The notes: generated by a model from the sequence alone, not told the origin. Numbered from the stretch's first letter, positions 36,086-45,364 are shown. The stretch: 64,000 nt of DNA from Pseudomonas iridis (GCF_017980685.1 NZ_JACXXO010000002.1:558001-622000), one strand, 5' to 3'. Translations and numbers: made by a program.

Positions 36086-37438
36086 CTATGCCCCCAGAAC
36101 ACTTTGCCCACAGACGCGCAGCGCCTGCCCGGTGAACGCGCCGGTGCCCGGCTGCGCCAGCCACGCCACGGCTTCGGCGACGTCCTGCGGCAAGCCGCCC
36201 TGGCCCAGCGAACTCATGCGTCGGCCGGCTTCACGCAGGCCAAACGGGATGTGTGCGGTCATCTGGGTTTCGATAAAACCCGGGGCCACGGCGTTGATGC
36301 TGATGCCGCGCTCCTGCAATGTCGGTGCCCAGGCCTGCGCGAGGCCGATCAAACCGGCTTTGCTCGCGGCATAGTTGGTCTGCCCGCGATTGCCGGCGAT
36401 GCCGCTGATCGAGGCCAGCAGGACCACCCGCGCATCGTCATGCAAGGTGCCGCTGTCGAGCAGGGCCTTGGTCAGTACCTGCGGGGCGTTGAGGTTGACC
36501 GCCAGCACCGCGTCCCAGAATTCCGGGGTCATGTTGGCCAGGGTCTTGTCGCGGGTGATCCCGGCGTTGTGCACCAGAATGTCGAGGCCGTCCGGCAACT
36601 GTTCAATCAACTGCGCGGCGGCGTCTTCGGCGCAGATATCGAGGGTGATGCTGCGAGCACCCAGGCGTGCGGCGAGGGCTTCCAGATCGGACTTGGCCGG
36701 TGGCACGTCGAGCAGGATGACGTCAGCGCCATCGCGCGCGAGCGTCTCGGCAATCGATGCGCCAATACCGCGCGCCGCACCGGTAACCAACGCCTTGCGC
36801 CCGGCGAGTGGCCGCGTCCAGTCCGTCACCTGTTTTTCGCACGTGGTCAGGCGAATCACTTGCCCGGAGACAAAGGCGCTTTTGGGCGAAAGGAAAAACC
36901 GCAGCGGCCCTTCCAGTTGATCCTCGGCGCCTTCACCGACATAGATCAGTTGCAGCGTGCCGCCGCTGCGCAATTCCTTGGCCAGCGAACGGGAAAAACC
37001 TTCCAGTGCACGTTGGGCGCTGGCCGCGAACGGATCGCGCAAGCCCTCCGGCGCACGGCCAAGAATGACCAGATGGGCGCTGTGCTCAAGGTTTTTCATC
37101 AGGGGCTGGAAGAACTCGCGCAGCTGTTTGAGCTGGTCGGTGTGCTGCAAGTCACTGGCGTCGAACACCACGGCTTTGAGTTTTGGGCCAAGGCCTGGAA
37201 TCCACTCAGTGGCCTTCGCCGGTTGCTCGCCGTAACGGTAAATCCCCTCGGTCAGACGGTTGGCGAAAGCACTGATGCGCTCGGTCAGCGGGCCACCCCC
37301 GATCAGCAGCGCACCTTCCACCGGCCGCAGGCGCCCGGCCTGCCAGCGTTCCAGTCGCACCGGCGACGGCAGGCCCATAGCCCCGACCAGGCGATGGCCG
37401 ATGGACGAGTTGGCGAAGTCGATATAGCGGTCAGACAT
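36086..37438 (-). CDS. Two-domain 3-oxoacyl-(ACP/CoA) reductase, FabG4-like
   Basis: A 450-residue short-chain dehydrogenase with an extra N-terminal domain, the high-molecular-weight FabG layout. Residues 1-200 form the additional domain, itself Rossmann/flavodoxin-like. Residues 207-450 are the catalytic SDR: NAD(P) motif VTGAARGIGAS, NNAG equivalent VHNAGI, and catalytic Ser-Tyr-Lys in ASISGIAGN...NYAASKAG. It is expected to reduce 3-oxoacyl thioesters. It is the first gene of a two-gene unit with the MaoC-type hydratase and lies divergent to the thiolase, together supplying three steps of a fatty-acid cycle. Confidence 0.9.
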   Translation of the reverse strand: MSDRYIDFANSSIGHRLVGAMGLPSPVRLERWQAGRLRPVEGALLIGGGPLTERISAFANRLTEGIYRYGEQPAKATEWIPGLGPKLKAVVFDASDLQHTDQLKQLREFFQPLMKNLEHSAHLVILGRAPEGLRDPFAASAQRALEGFSRSLAKELRSGGTLQLIYVGEGAEDQLEGPLRFFLSPKSAFVSGQVIRLTTCEKQVTDWTRPLAGRKALVTGAARGIGASIAETLARDGADVILLDVPPAKSDLEALAARLGARSITLDICAEDAAAQLIEQLPDGLDILVHNAGITRDKTLANMTPEFWDAVLAVNLNAPQVLTKALLDSGTLHDDARVVLLASISGIAGNRGQTNYAASKAGLIGLAQAWAPTLQERGISINAVAPGFIETQMTAHIPFGLREAGRRMSSLGQGGLPQDVAEAVAWLAQPGTGAFTGQALRVCGQSVLGA

Positions 37439-37548
37439 GGAACGCTCTCCAGAAGTTGGGGTTCAAAGTGTGGACTGCCCAAGGCAATCAATCGTTCGAT
37501 CCACGCAATAAGGCCTACGCTAGAACAGCAGAGTAGACCAACGCCTTT

Positions 37549-37575
37549 GTAAGAGCTGGCATGCCAGCTCCTACA
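37549..37575. repeat. Single palindromic GTAAGAGCTGGCATGCCAGCTCCTAC unit
   Basis: A compact palindrome with a near-perfect stem and no loop spacer, between the divergent reductase and thiolase genes. It is a variant of the second intergenic repeat family. Confidence 0.7.
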
Positions 37576-37615
37576 GAGGGCTATGTGAATCTGGAAATCC
37601 AGACAGGAGCTTTTC

Positions 37616-38893
37616 ATGAGTCAGCTGCGCCGCGTCGCGATCATCGGCGGTAACCGTATTCCCTTCGCCCGTTCCAATGGCCCTTATGCCGCGGCCAGTA
37701 ATCAGGCGATGCTCACCGCCGCCCTTGAAGGCCTGATCGAACGCTACAACCTGCACGGCCAGCGCATTGGCGAAGTGGTGGCGGGCGCGGTGCTTAAATT
37801 GTCACGGGATATGAATCTGACCCGCGAATGCGTGCTCGGCTCACGCCTGTCACCAGCCACCCCGGCTTATGACATCCAGCAAGCCTGCGGCACGGGGCTC
37901 GAAGCGGCGTTGCTGGTGGCCAATAAAATCGCCATCGGCCAGATCGATTGCGGCATTGCCGGCGGCGTAGACACCACTTCCGACGCGCCGATCAGCGTCA
38001 GCGAAGGCCTGCGCAAAATCCTCCTGCAAGCCAACCGCGCGAAGACCACCGGCGAAAAACTGAAAACGTTTCTGCAACTGCGCCCGCAACACCTGATCCC
38101 GGAGTTTCCGCGCAACGGCGAAGCGCGCACGGGGCTGTCGATGGGCCAACACTGCGAGTTGATGGCGCAGACCTGGAATATTGCTCGCGAAGATCAAGAT
38201 CAGTTGGCCCTCGAAAGTCATCACAAACTGGCTGCGTCTTATGGCGAAGGCTGGCACAACGATCTGATGACGCCGTTCCTCGGCCTGACCCGTGACAACA
38301 ACCTGCGCCCGGACCTGACTCTGGAAAAACTCGCCGCGCTGAAACCGGCGTTCGAAAAAAGCGCCAAAGGCACGCTGACGGCGGGTAATTCCACACCCCT
38401 CACGGACGGTGCGTCGGTGGTGCTGCTTGGCAGTGAGGAATGGGCGAAGGAGCGTGGCTTGCCGATCCTGGCCTACCTGCGCGATGGCGAAGCGGCGGCG
38501 GTGGACTTCGTCAACGGCGCCGAAGGCCTGCTGATGGCGCCTGTGTACGCGGTACCCCGGTTGCTGGCGCGCAACGGCCTGACCTTGCAGGATTTCGACT
38601 ATTACGAAATTCATGAGGCATTCGCCGCGCAGGTTTTGTGTACGCTCAAGGCCTGGGAAGATCCCGAGTACTGCAAAACCCGTCTGGGGCTCGATGCGCC
38701 GCTGGGTTCTATCGACCGCAGTCGTCTCAATGTCAAAGGCAGCTCACTGGCGGCGGGGCATCCGTTTGCCGCAACCGGCGGGCGGATTGTCGCGAATCTG
38801 GCGAAGTTGCTGGATGCGGCGGGGCAGGGAAGGGGCTTGATTTCGATCTGCGCGGCGGGGGGACAAGGTGTTACTGCGATTATTGAGCGCTAG
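37616..38893 (+). CDS. Acetyl-CoA C-acyltransferase (thiolase)
   Basis: A 425-residue thiolase, catalysing reversible cleavage or condensation of 3-oxoacyl-CoA. Visible catalytic residues are nucleophile Cys91 in DIQQACGTG, His in YEIHEAFAAQ (NEAF-type loop), His in AAGHPFAATGGR and Cys in ISICAAGGQG. Length and motifs resemble FadI-type long-chain thiolases. AGGAGC precedes the ATG. It is transcribed away from the FabG-like/MaoC pair. The direction of the pathway (synthesis or beta-oxidation) cannot be decided from sequence. A long composite repeat follows the gene. Confidence 0.92.
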   Translation: MSQLRRVAIIGGNRIPFARSNGPYAAASNQAMLTAALEGLIERYNLHGQRIGEVVAGAVLKLSRDMNLTRECVLGSRLSPATPAYDIQQACGTGLEAALLVANKIAIGQIDCGIAGGVDTTSDAPISVSEGLRKILLQANRAKTTGEKLKTFLQLRPQHLIPEFPRNGEARTGLSMGQHCELMAQTWNIAREDQDQLALESHHKLAASYGEGWHNDLMTPFLGLTRDNNLRPDLTLEKLAALKPAFEKSAKGTLTAGNSTPLTDGASVVLLGSEEWAKERGLPILAYLRDGEAAAVDFVNGAEGLLMAPVYAVPRLLARNGLTLQDFDYYEIHEAFAAQVLCTLKAWEDPEYCKTRLGLDAPLGSIDRSRLNVKGSSLAAGHPFAATGGRIVANLAKLLDAAGQGRGLISICAAGGQGVTAIIER

Positions 38894-38898
38894 AAGAG

Positions 38899-39075
38899 CC
38901 CCTCACCCTAACCCTCTCCCTAGGGGAGAGGGGACCGATTGGGAGATGCTTGAGAGATACACCGACCTGATCTGGTTTTACCGAATCCATAATCGATACG
39001 GAATATCAGGTCGATGGATGACGCAAGACGACTCGGTCGGCCCCCTCTCCCTCCGGGAGAGGGCTGGGGTGAGGG
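38899..39075. repeat. Long composite repeat with CCCTCACCC...CTCTCCC ends
   Basis: Same inverted end segments as the element at 28186, with a different inner sequence (CGATACGGAATATCAGGTCG). It lies directly after the thiolase stop and may form a large RNA hairpin. The remainder of the gap, 39076-39298, shows no gene; a ribosome-binding site for the kinase is weak. Confidence 0.75.
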
Positions 39076-39298
39076 ACAAGGGCCATAACACCCCATGTCA
39101 GATTCTGTCGCAAATGCCCTCAACACCGTTTACCAACATTTACCACCGGCTCAGCTATGATTCGCTGCGGTCGATTTTCGGCACAGTGTGTGCATTCATG
39201 AGGTTCACAGGTCGGCAACCCCTCCCCGAAGCGCGAGGATTGCCGTATAACGAGTGACATTCGCGTGTTTGGTAATAAAGGACCCACAATAAAAGCTG

Positions 39299-40195
39299 AT
39301 GAAGACTCCAAAACGCATTGAACCCCTGATCGAGGACGGTCTGGTCGACGAAGTGCTGCGCCCACTGATGAGTGGTAAAGAAGCAGCTGTTTATGTGGTG
39401 CGCTGCGGCAATCAGTTACGTTGCGCAAAGGTCTACAAGGAGGCGAACAAACGCAGTTTCCGCCAGGCTTCCGAGTATCAGGAAGGTCGCAAGGTTCGCA
39501 ACAGCCGACAGGCTCGAGCGATGGCCAAAGGCTCGAAGTTCGGCAAGAAAGAAACCGAAGACGCCTGGCAGAACGCTGAGGTCGCCGCGCTGTTCCGGCT
39601 GGCCGGCGCTGGCGTTCGGGTTCCGCAACCCTACGACTTCCTTGAAGGCGTGCTGTTGATGGAGCTGGTGGCCGATGAGTACGGCGATGCCGCGCCGCGT
39701 CTGAACGACGTGGTGCTGGAGCCGGATCAGGCGCGAGAGTATCACGCGTTCCTGATTTCGCAGATCGTGCTGATGTTGTGTACCGGTCTGGTGCACGGTG
39801 ACCTCTCGGAGTTCAACGTGCTGCTGACGCCAACCGGCCCGGTGATCATCGATCTGCCGCAGGCAGTCGATGCGGCGGGCAACAACCACGCGTTCAGCAT
39901 GCTCGAGCGTGACGTTGGCAACATGGCTTCGTACTTCGGACGTTTTGCGCCGGAGTTGAAGAAGACCAAGTACGCCAAGGAAATGTGGGCGCTATACGAA
40001 GCCGGCACCTTGCACCCGGCCAGCGTGCTGACCGGTGAGTTTGACGATCCGGAAGAGCAGGCGGATGTTGGCGGCATTCTGCGCGAGATCGAAGCGGCGC
40101 GACTCGATGAAGAGCGCAAGCAAGCGATTCGTGCGGCGGATGACGAGCCGAAGGGCAAGTCGGACGAGCCACCGCCTCCCCCGTGGATGCAGTGA
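39299..40195 (+). CDS. RIO-type atypical serine protein kinase
   Basis: A 298-residue kinase of the RIO1 group, with cytoplasmic location expected. The nucleotide loop is MSGKEAAVYVV (about residues 23-33), the invariant lysine lies in LRCAKVYKE, the catalytic loop is VHGDLSEFNVLL and the metal-binding segment is IIDLPQAV. The C-terminal tail is acidic and ends in a Pro-rich stretch (EPPPPPWMQ). Bacterial members exist (I recall PA4780 in P. aeruginosa), but their substrates are not established. It is followed immediately by a clear terminator, so it is probably a single-gene unit. Confidence 0.9.
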   Translation: MKTPKRIEPLIEDGLVDEVLRPLMSGKEAAVYVVRCGNQLRCAKVYKEANKRSFRQASEYQEGRKVRNSRQARAMAKGSKFGKKETEDAWQNAEVAALFRLAGAGVRVPQPYDFLEGVLLMELVADEYGDAAPRLNDVVLEPDQAREYHAFLISQIVLMLCTGLVHGDLSEFNVLLTPTGPVIIDLPQAVDAAGNNHAFSMLERDVGNMASYFGRFAPELKKTKYAKEMWALYEAGTLHPASVLTGEFDDPEEQADVGGILREIEAARLDEERKQAIRAADDEPKGKSDEPPPPPWMQ

Positions 40196-40208
40196 TTGCC
40201 TGAACAGA

Positions 40209-40232
40209 AACCCGGCTTCGGCCGGGTTTTTT
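40209..40232 (+). terminator. Strong terminator after the RIO kinase gene
   Basis: AACCCGGC and GCCGGGTT form an eight-base stem around TTCG, then a T-run. It begins 14 bases past the stop codon. Confidence 0.92.
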
Positions 40233-40246
40233 GTGGGTGTGAATTG

Positions 40247-40396
40247 CCCTCACCCCAGCCCTCTCCCGGAGGGAGAGGGAGCCGATCTCTACAGTTTTCA
40301 AAACCTGAGTTCAACTCGATATCCCACGTCGGCGTATCCTGCCAAACAACTCGGTCAGTCCCCTCTCCCTCCGGGAGAGGGTTAGGGTGAGGGGCT
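40247..40396. repeat. Long composite repeat with CCCTCACCC...CTCTCCC ends
   Basis: Inverted ends as at 28186 and 38899. Its inner segment (TTCAAAACCTGAGTTCAACT, then CACGTCGGCGTAT) is clearly related to the unit duplicated at 28186-28436. It lies between the kinase terminator and the MFS gene. Confidence 0.8.
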
Positions 40397-40458
40397 TCTA
40401 GATCCTGACAAATTCGCGTCTACTGTCCACCGCTGCAACCCACACTCAAGGACTGAAT

Positions 40459-41667
40459 GTGACCACCACCCGCAACGCCCATCTGATCATCACGGCCCGG
40501 CTGATCTCCGATTTCGGCGCCTTCCTCAACATGGTCGCGCTGGCCACCTACGTCTATCTGCTCAGCAACAGCGCCATGAGCGTGGGGATTTTCCTTGCCA
40601 GCCGCGTGGGGGGCGGGATTTTCGCCAGTCTGATCGGCACGCGTTTTTATAGACGCTGGAGCGGGCGTCTGCCGCTGATCGCGTTTGATCTGTTGCGCGC
40701 CGGCGTGCTCGGTTTGTTGCTGATCGTGCCGCTCAGTCAGCAAGCGCTGCTGTTGCCGGTGATTGCCTTCGCTTTGGGCTTGGGCAATTCGATGTTTGCC
40801 ATCGGTCTCAACAGTCAGTTACCACGGCTGATCGAGCCTTCGCAGTTGCTCAAGACCAACGCCTGGATCACCTCGGCTTCTTCCGCAGCCATGGTCGGTG
40901 GCAGCCTGGTTTCAGGGTTGCTGGTAGCGGGGTTTGGTTTCGAAACGGTATTTGCCCTGAACGCACTGACCTATTTGCTGGCGGCGTTGTTGATTGTGCC
41001 GTTGCGTTTCGAGCCTGTGACTATCAACCCAGCGCCCGAGCGTGGCGAGTGGTCGGCCCTCAAGCAAGGTTTGCGCAGTGCTCCGGTGATTGCGGCGATG
41101 CTCGCAGTGACGATGGCCGACACCTTGGGCAGCGCCGCGCATAACGTCGGATTTCCGATCATATCCAAACTGCTGTCACCGGATTCAGCGAGCACAACCC
41201 TGGGCCTGATGCTGGCGGTGTGGGCCAGTGGCAAACTGCTCGGCGCGCGGATCGCCAGCCGTTTGAAAGGCTCGGACAACATTCATCTGGAGCGTCGGTT
41301 TTTCTTCGGGGTGGCGTTGATGTCCTGCGGTTTTATCCTGATGTTCCAGCAGCACAGCCTGTATGGACTGCTGTTGTTTTCGTTGCCGGCGGGGCTGGGT
41401 GACGGTTTCTCCGAGGTCGGTCTGATGTCGCGCCTGCAACGCGAGCCCGAGCATTTGCGCTTGCCGATTTTCAGCTTTTTGACGTTACTGCAGATGACCG
41501 GGTTCGGCGTCGGCATGCTGATCGCCGCACCGTTTTACGCATGGTGGACGCCGGGTGCCGTGGTCATGTTGTTCCACGGCATTCCACTCGGCACGTTGCT
41601 GACGGTGAAGGGGCTGGCGCTCAGGCGCGGGCGGGTTGCGCGCAGCAGCCCGACGCCAGTTCCTTGA
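40459..41667 (+). CDS. MFS transporter
   Basis: A 402-residue major facilitator protein with about twelve hydrophobic helices; the N-terminal block LISDFGAFLNMVALATYVYLL resembles the EntS/MFS_3 type of exporters. The start is GTG 40459 with AAGGACT upstream. No substrate can be inferred. Its last 47 bases overlap the convergent cueR gene, giving an unusually basic, Pro-ending C-terminus ([14 protein letters not shown]). It may be functionally unrelated to copper. Confidence 0.88.
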   Translation: MTTTRNAHLIITARLISDFGAFLNMVALATYVYLLSNSAMSVGIFLASRVGGGIFASLIGTRFYRRWSGRLPLIAFDLLRAGVLGLLLIVPLSQQALLLPVIAFALGLGNSMFAIGLNSQLPRLIEPSQLLKTNAWITSASSAAMVGGSLVSGLLVAGFGFETVFALNALTYLLAALLIVPLRFEPVTINPAPERGEWSALKQGLRSAPVIAAMLAVTMADTLGSAAHNVGFPIISKLLSPDSASTTLGLMLAVWASGKLLGARIASRLKGSDNIHLERRFFFGVALMSCGFILMFQQHSLYGLLLFSLPAGLGDGFSEVGLMSRLQREPEHLRLPIFSFLTLLQMTGFGVGMLIAAPFYAWWTPGAVVMLFHGIPLGTLLTVKGLALRRGRVARSSPTPVP

Positions 41668-42034
41668 GGATCGGGCAGTCGGGGCGATGATCGCCCTGAC
41701 AGTGCTCGACCAGGTCCTGCAACGTGTCGCGCAGCTGGCCGAGTTCGCGGATCTTCTGGTTCAGTTCGTCGATGTGCTGACGCGCCAGCGCCTTCACATC
41801 GGCGCTGGCTCGTTGACGATCCTGCCAGAGCGTCAGGAGCTTGCCGACTTCTTCCAGTGAAAAACCGAGGTCTCGCGAACGCTTGATGAAGGCCAGTGTG
41901 TGCAAGTCATCAGCGCCGTAGACCCGGTAGCCGCTGTCGGTGCGATGGGCCGCTTTGAGCAGGCCGGTCGACTCGTAATAGCGAATCATTTTCGCGCTCA
42001 GGCCACTTTGTCGGGCCGCTTGGCCGATGTTCAT
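41621..42034 (-). CDS. cueR: Copper-responsive MerR-family regulator CueR
   Basis: A 137-residue activator that senses Cu+ and turns on copper export genes. It has the MerR DNA-binding head ([21 protein letters not shown]), a dimerisation helix and the metal loop with Cys112 and Cys120 separated by seven residues. Ser77 sits where CueR-type proteins favour monovalent ions. The tail carries a CC pair (ASGCCAQ). It starts four bases inside the end of copA (ATGA), so sensor and pump are translationally coupled. MerR-type boxes precede copA and copZ, consistent with autoregulation through the copA promoter. Confidence 0.95.
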   Translation of the reverse strand: MNIGQAARQSGLSAKMIRYYESTGLLKAAHRTDSGYRVYGADDLHTLAFIKRSRDLGFSLEEVGKLLTLWQDRQRASADVKALARQHIDELNQKIRELGQLRDTLQDLVEHCQGDHRPDCPILKELASGCCAQPARA

Positions 42035-44424
42035 CGATGCTCCTCCAGATCCTTGGGTTTCCAGGTTTTCAACAGTAGCGCATTGCTCACTACGCTGACG
42101 CTCGACAGTGCCATCGCCGCGCCGGCCAGCACCGGGTTGAGAAAGCCGAACGCCGCCAACGGAATGCCGATCAGGTTGTAGACGAAGGCCCAGAACAGGT
42201 TCTGGCGAATCTTCGCGTAAGTCTTGCGGCTGATTTCCAGTGCCGCCGGCACCAGCCGTGGATCCCCGCGCATCAGCGTAATGCCCGCCGCGTGCATGGC
42301 GACGTCGGTGCCGCCGCCCATGGCAATGCCGATGTCGGCCGCCGCGAGCGCCGGGGCGTCGTTGATACCATCGCCGACCATGGCCACGACGCCGGTTTTT
42401 TTCAGTTCGGTGACGGTGGCGGCTTTGTCGGCAGGCAGAACTTCGGCGTGGACGTTGTTGATGCCCAAAGCCTCAGCCACCACGCGCGCGCTGCCCCGGT
42501 TATCGCCGGTCAGCAAATGGCTTTGGATATTTCGAGCGGCAAGCTGTTGCACCGCTTCCAGTGCACCGGTTTTGAGGGTGTCACCGAACGCGAACAAGCC
42601 CAGCACACGGGGCTCGGGGCTTTGTTCGATCAGCCACGAAAGCGTACGGCCCTCGGCTTCCCAGGTCTTCGCTGACTCAGCCAGGTCACCTGCGCTCAGG
42701 CCACTTTCTTCGAGCATTCGCCGATTGCCCAATGCCAGACGCCGACCGTCGAGATTGCCGGCAATGCCACGACCGGTCAGCGACTGGCTATCGCTGACGT
42801 CCGGCACGCTCAAGTTGCGTTCAGCGGCGGCGTCGAGCACCGCTTTGGCCAACGGGTGTTCACTGCCGCGTTGCAGGGCGCCGGCCAGTTGCAGCAGATG
42901 ATCTTCATGGCCGTCGACGGCACTGAAGTGCGCGATGCGCGGCGTGCCGGAGGTCAGCGTGCCGGTCTTGTCGAACACCACGCTGCTGACTTCATGGGCG
43001 CGTTCCAGGGCTTCGGCGTCCTTGATCAGAATGCCGTGGCGCGCAGCCACGCCGGTGCCGGCCATGATCGCGGTGGGTGTGGCGAGGCCGAGGGCGCAGG
43101 GGCAGGCGATCACCAATACCGCGACGGCGTTGATCAGCGCTGTCTCCAGAGGCGCGCCGTACAGCCACCAGCCGACCAGTGTCGCCAAGGCCAATACCAG
43201 CACGGTCGGGACGAACACCTGGCTGACTTTATCCACCAGTTTCTGGATCGGTGCTTTCGCCGCTTGGGCGTCTTCTACCAGGCGAATGATGCGCGCCAGC
43301 ACGCTTTCCGCGCCGAGGGCGGTGGTGCGCACCAGCAGCCGGCCTTCACCGTTGATGGCGCCGCCGGTAACGTTGTCCCCGGGCTGTTTCGGCACCGGAA
43401 GGCTCTCGCCGCTGATCAACGCTTCGTCAGCGTGGCTTTGGCCTTCCAGCACTTCGCCGTCGACCGGGAAGCGCTCGCCGGGTTTGACCAACACCCGATC
43501 GTTGAGGCGCAGCGCGCTAATGGCGACATCCTGTTCGCGGCCGTCAATCACTTGAATCGCCCGCTCCGGACGCAAAGCCTCGAGGGCGCGAATGGCGCTG
43601 GCGGTCTGGCGTTTGGCGCGGCTTTCCAGATATTTGCCAAGCAGGACCAGCGCGATGACCACCGCCGACGCTTCGAAATACAGGTGCGGCATGCGCCCGG
43701 CGGCGGTGGCCCATTCGTAGAGACTCAAGCCGTAACCGGCGCTGGTGCCGAGGGCGACGAGCAAGTCCATGTTGCCGGCCCCGGCGCGCACGGCTTTCCA
43801 CGCCGCCACGTAAAACCGCGCACCGAAGATGAATTGCACGGGGGTGGCGAGGGCAAACTGCGCCCAGGCCGGGAGCATCCAATGGATGCCGAACGGTTGC
43901 AGCAACATCGGCAACACCAGCGGCAAGGCCAGGGCGATGGCGCAGATCAGTGCCAAGCGCTCACGTTGCAGACGCTGTTGCTGGTTATCGCTTTGAGGGT
44001 GTTCGGCTTGCCAGACGCTGGCGGCGTAACCGGCATTGCTCACCGCGTCGAGCAGGACCTGCGGATCGATTTGACCGAGCAACTGGAGGTGAGCGCGTTC
44101 GTTGGCCAGATTGACGCTGACGCTGTTAACCCCGGGAACTTTGTTCAGGGCGCGCTCGACACGACCGACGCAGGACGCGCAGGTCATGCCGTCGATGCTC
44201 AATTCGAGGGTCTGTTGCGGCACGCTGTAACCGGCACGTTCAACGGCGTCCATCAACGCCGGCAGACTGTCCCCGGGCGCCTTCACGCGGGCCTGTTCGG
44301 TGGCGAGGTTGACGCTGACGGCACTGGCGCCGCTGACTTTACTCAAGGCCCGCTCGACACGCCCGGCGCAACTGGCGCAGGTCATGCCGGCTATCGGCAG
44401 ATCGAAAGTGATGGATTCGGACAT
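42031..44424 (-). CDS. copA: Cu+-exporting P1B-type ATPase
   Basis: Pumps Cu+ from the cytoplasm at the cost of ATP. The 797-residue protein has two N-terminal heavy-metal domains with GMTCASC motifs (Cys16/Cys19 and Cys82/Cys85), eight predicted membrane helices with the transport motif CPC in [13 protein letters not shown], the phosphorylation site DKTGTLT, the HP motif in SEHPLAKAV and the hinge [10 protein letters not shown]. It is the first gene of the copA-cueR unit and has a 19-bp-spacer MerR-type promoter upstream (44454-44484). The copper chaperone gene lies about 720 bases away on the other strand. Confidence 0.96.
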   Translation of the reverse strand: MSESITFDLPIAGMTCASCAGRVERALSKVSGASAVSVNLATEQARVKAPGDSLPALMDAVERAGYSVPQQTLELSIDGMTCASCVGRVERALNKVPGVNSVSVNLANERAHLQLLGQIDPQVLLDAVSNAGYAASVWQAEHPQSDNQQQRLQRERLALICAIALALPLVLPMLLQPFGIHWMLPAWAQFALATPVQFIFGARFYVAAWKAVRAGAGNMDLLVALGTSAGYGLSLYEWATAAGRMPHLYFEASAVVIALVLLGKYLESRAKRQTASAIRALEALRPERAIQVIDGREQDVAISALRLNDRVLVKPGERFPVDGEVLEGQSHADEALISGESLPVPKQPGDNVTGGAINGEGRLLVRTTALGAESVLARIIRLVEDAQAAKAPIQKLVDKVSQVFVPTVLVLALATLVGWWLYGAPLETALINAVAVLVIACPCALGLATPTAIMAGTGVAARHGILIKDAEALERAHEVSSVVFDKTGTLTSGTPRIAHFSAVDGHEDHLLQLAGALQRGSEHPLAKAVLDAAAERNLSVPDVSDSQSLTGRGIAGNLDGRRLALGNRRMLEESGLSAGDLAESAKTWEAEGRTLSWLIEQSPEPRVLGLFAFGDTLKTGALEAVQQLAARNIQSHLLTGDNRGSARVVAEALGINNVHAEVLPADKAATVTELKKTGVVAMVGDGINDAPALAAADIGIAMGGGTDVAMHAAGITLMRGDPRLVPAALEISRKTYAKIRQNLFWAFVYNLIGIPLAAFGFLNPVLAGAAMALSSVSVVSNALLLKTWKPKDLEEHR

Positions 44425-44453
44425 CGGTCACGCTCCCTGTAGAAGTTGCCTAC

Positions 44454-44484
44454 AGGATCAACCTTGCCATGCGGGCAAGGTCAA
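44454..44484 (-). promoter_or_regulatory. CueR-type promoter of copA
   Basis: On the minus strand a -35 TTGACC (44484-44479) is separated by 19 bases from a -10 GATCCT (44459-44454). The spacer holds the inverted repeat CCTTGCC-n5-GGCAAGG. A 19-base spacer with a central dyad is the hallmark of MerR/CueR-activated promoters, and the layout follows that of E. coli copA. Confidence 0.88.
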
Positions 44485-44516
44485 GCGCCAATCTTGATGT
44501 GGTCGCAAAACCAAAA

Positions 44517-44605
44517 TGTGGGAGCTAGCCTGCTCGCGAAGGCGTCATGTCAGTCAATATCGTGCTGCATGACACACCGCTTTCGCGAGCAGGCTAGCTC
44601 CCACA
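44517..44605. repeat. REP inverted pair
   Basis: Inverted copies of TGTGGGAGCTAGCCTGCTCG with about 40 bases between, separating the copA promoter from the periplasmic-protein gene. Confidence 0.85.
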
Positions 44606-44614
44606 TGAGTTTGC

Positions 44615-44998
44615 TTAGTAACCGAGGTCGGCGCGCTTGAGGTACATACCTTCCTGCGTCATCGCGATCCGGTACTTCTGGATTTCACCGGCCTGCAATT
44701 TGATCTCCTGCGAGCCCGGCGCCAGCATTCCCGGACTGCAACCGACGACCTGCCCCGGCAGCAATTTCAGGCGCAACGACACGGTGCCTGGCGGCAGGTT
44801 GAACGAGGCACTTTGTTCCTGGAACAGCCGCGCCGACAGTTGATCCTGGATGTACACGCCGATTTCGCAGGAGGTCGCTACTTCAAGACGCTCGCGGGAA
44901 ATGATCAGCACACCATAGTCTTCACCTGCGGCGTGCACCGAAGGGATGGCGGCAAAGAGGCCGAGAAAGCCCAACAGGCTGAAAGCTGACCAGCGCAT
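44615..44998 (-). CDS. Small exported protein of unknown function in the copper locus
   Basis: A 127-residue protein with a clear signal peptide (MRWSAFSLLGFLGLFAAIPSVHA, cleavage after AHA-like site) and no membrane helix after it, so it is probably periplasmic. Two cysteines (ATSCEIG and VVGCSPG) may form a disulfide. The mature part is beta-rich (YGVLIISRERLEV, VSLRLKLLPG). I chose ATG 44998 with AGGAG upstream over ATG 45019. It lies between copA and copZ and diverges from copZ. A copper role is only inferred from position; no His/Met-rich metal motif is seen. Confidence 0.75.
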   Translation of the reverse strand: MRWSAFSLLGFLGLFAAIPSVHAAGEDYGVLIISRERLEVATSCEIGVYIQDQLSARLFQEQSASFNLPPGTVSLRLKLLPGQVVGCSPGMLAPGSQEIKLQAGEIQKYRIAMTQEGMYLKRADLGY

Positions 44999-45085
44999 GG
45001 CTGAATCTCCTGAATTCATATCATTGATGGATGCAGCTTGGCCGAGCGCGACGCCGATTGCCAGCCCGGCAGTTTATTCAAGAAC

Positions 45086-45116
45086 TTGACCTTGCCATCG
45101 TGGCAAGCTCGAAACT
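45086..45116 (+). promoter_or_regulatory. CueR-type promoter of copZ
   Basis: TTGACC (45086-45091), a 19-base spacer containing CTTGCCA-n3-TGGCAAG, and GAAACT (45111-45116) repeat the copA promoter layout. It lies 30 bases upstream of the copper chaperone start. The dyad is nearly identical to that of copA, so both are predicted CueR targets. Confidence 0.88.
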
Positions 45117-45145
45117 GCCGGCAATCTCACTGAAGGAGTCATCCC

Positions 45146-45343
45146 ATGCAAGTGTTCAATGTTCAAGGCATGTCCTGCGGTCACTGCGTCAAAGCCGTCA
45201 CTCAAGCCGTCCAGGCAAAGGATCCTTCGGCCAGTGTGCGCGTTGACCTGGCCGCAAAAGAGGTCGGCGTCGAAAGTACATTGAGTGCCGAGCAGGTCAT
45301 CGAGATCATCAGCGAAGAAGGGTACGCGGTGAAACTCGCCTGA
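45146..45343 (+). CDS. copZ: Copper chaperone CopZ
   Basis: A 65-residue heavy-metal-associated domain protein that binds Cu+ through Cys11 and Cys14 in GMSCGHC and would deliver it to CopA or CueR. The beta-alpha-beta pattern and the C-terminal EEGYAV are typical. GAAGGAG precedes the ATG. It is driven by its own CueR-type promoter and is divergent from the unknown periplasmic-protein gene. Confidence 0.93.
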   Translation: MQVFNVQGMSCGHCVKAVTQAVQAKDPSASVRVDLAAKEVGVESTLSAEQVIEIISEEGYAVKLA

Positions 45344-45364
45344 TTGTTCCTGACTAAAAAAAGC

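Noticed and set aside
44999..45019. Upstream ATG 45019 for the periplasmic protein of the copper locus
   Set aside because: It adds seven polar residues before the signal peptide and has no ribosome-binding site, whereas ATG 44998 has AGGAG.
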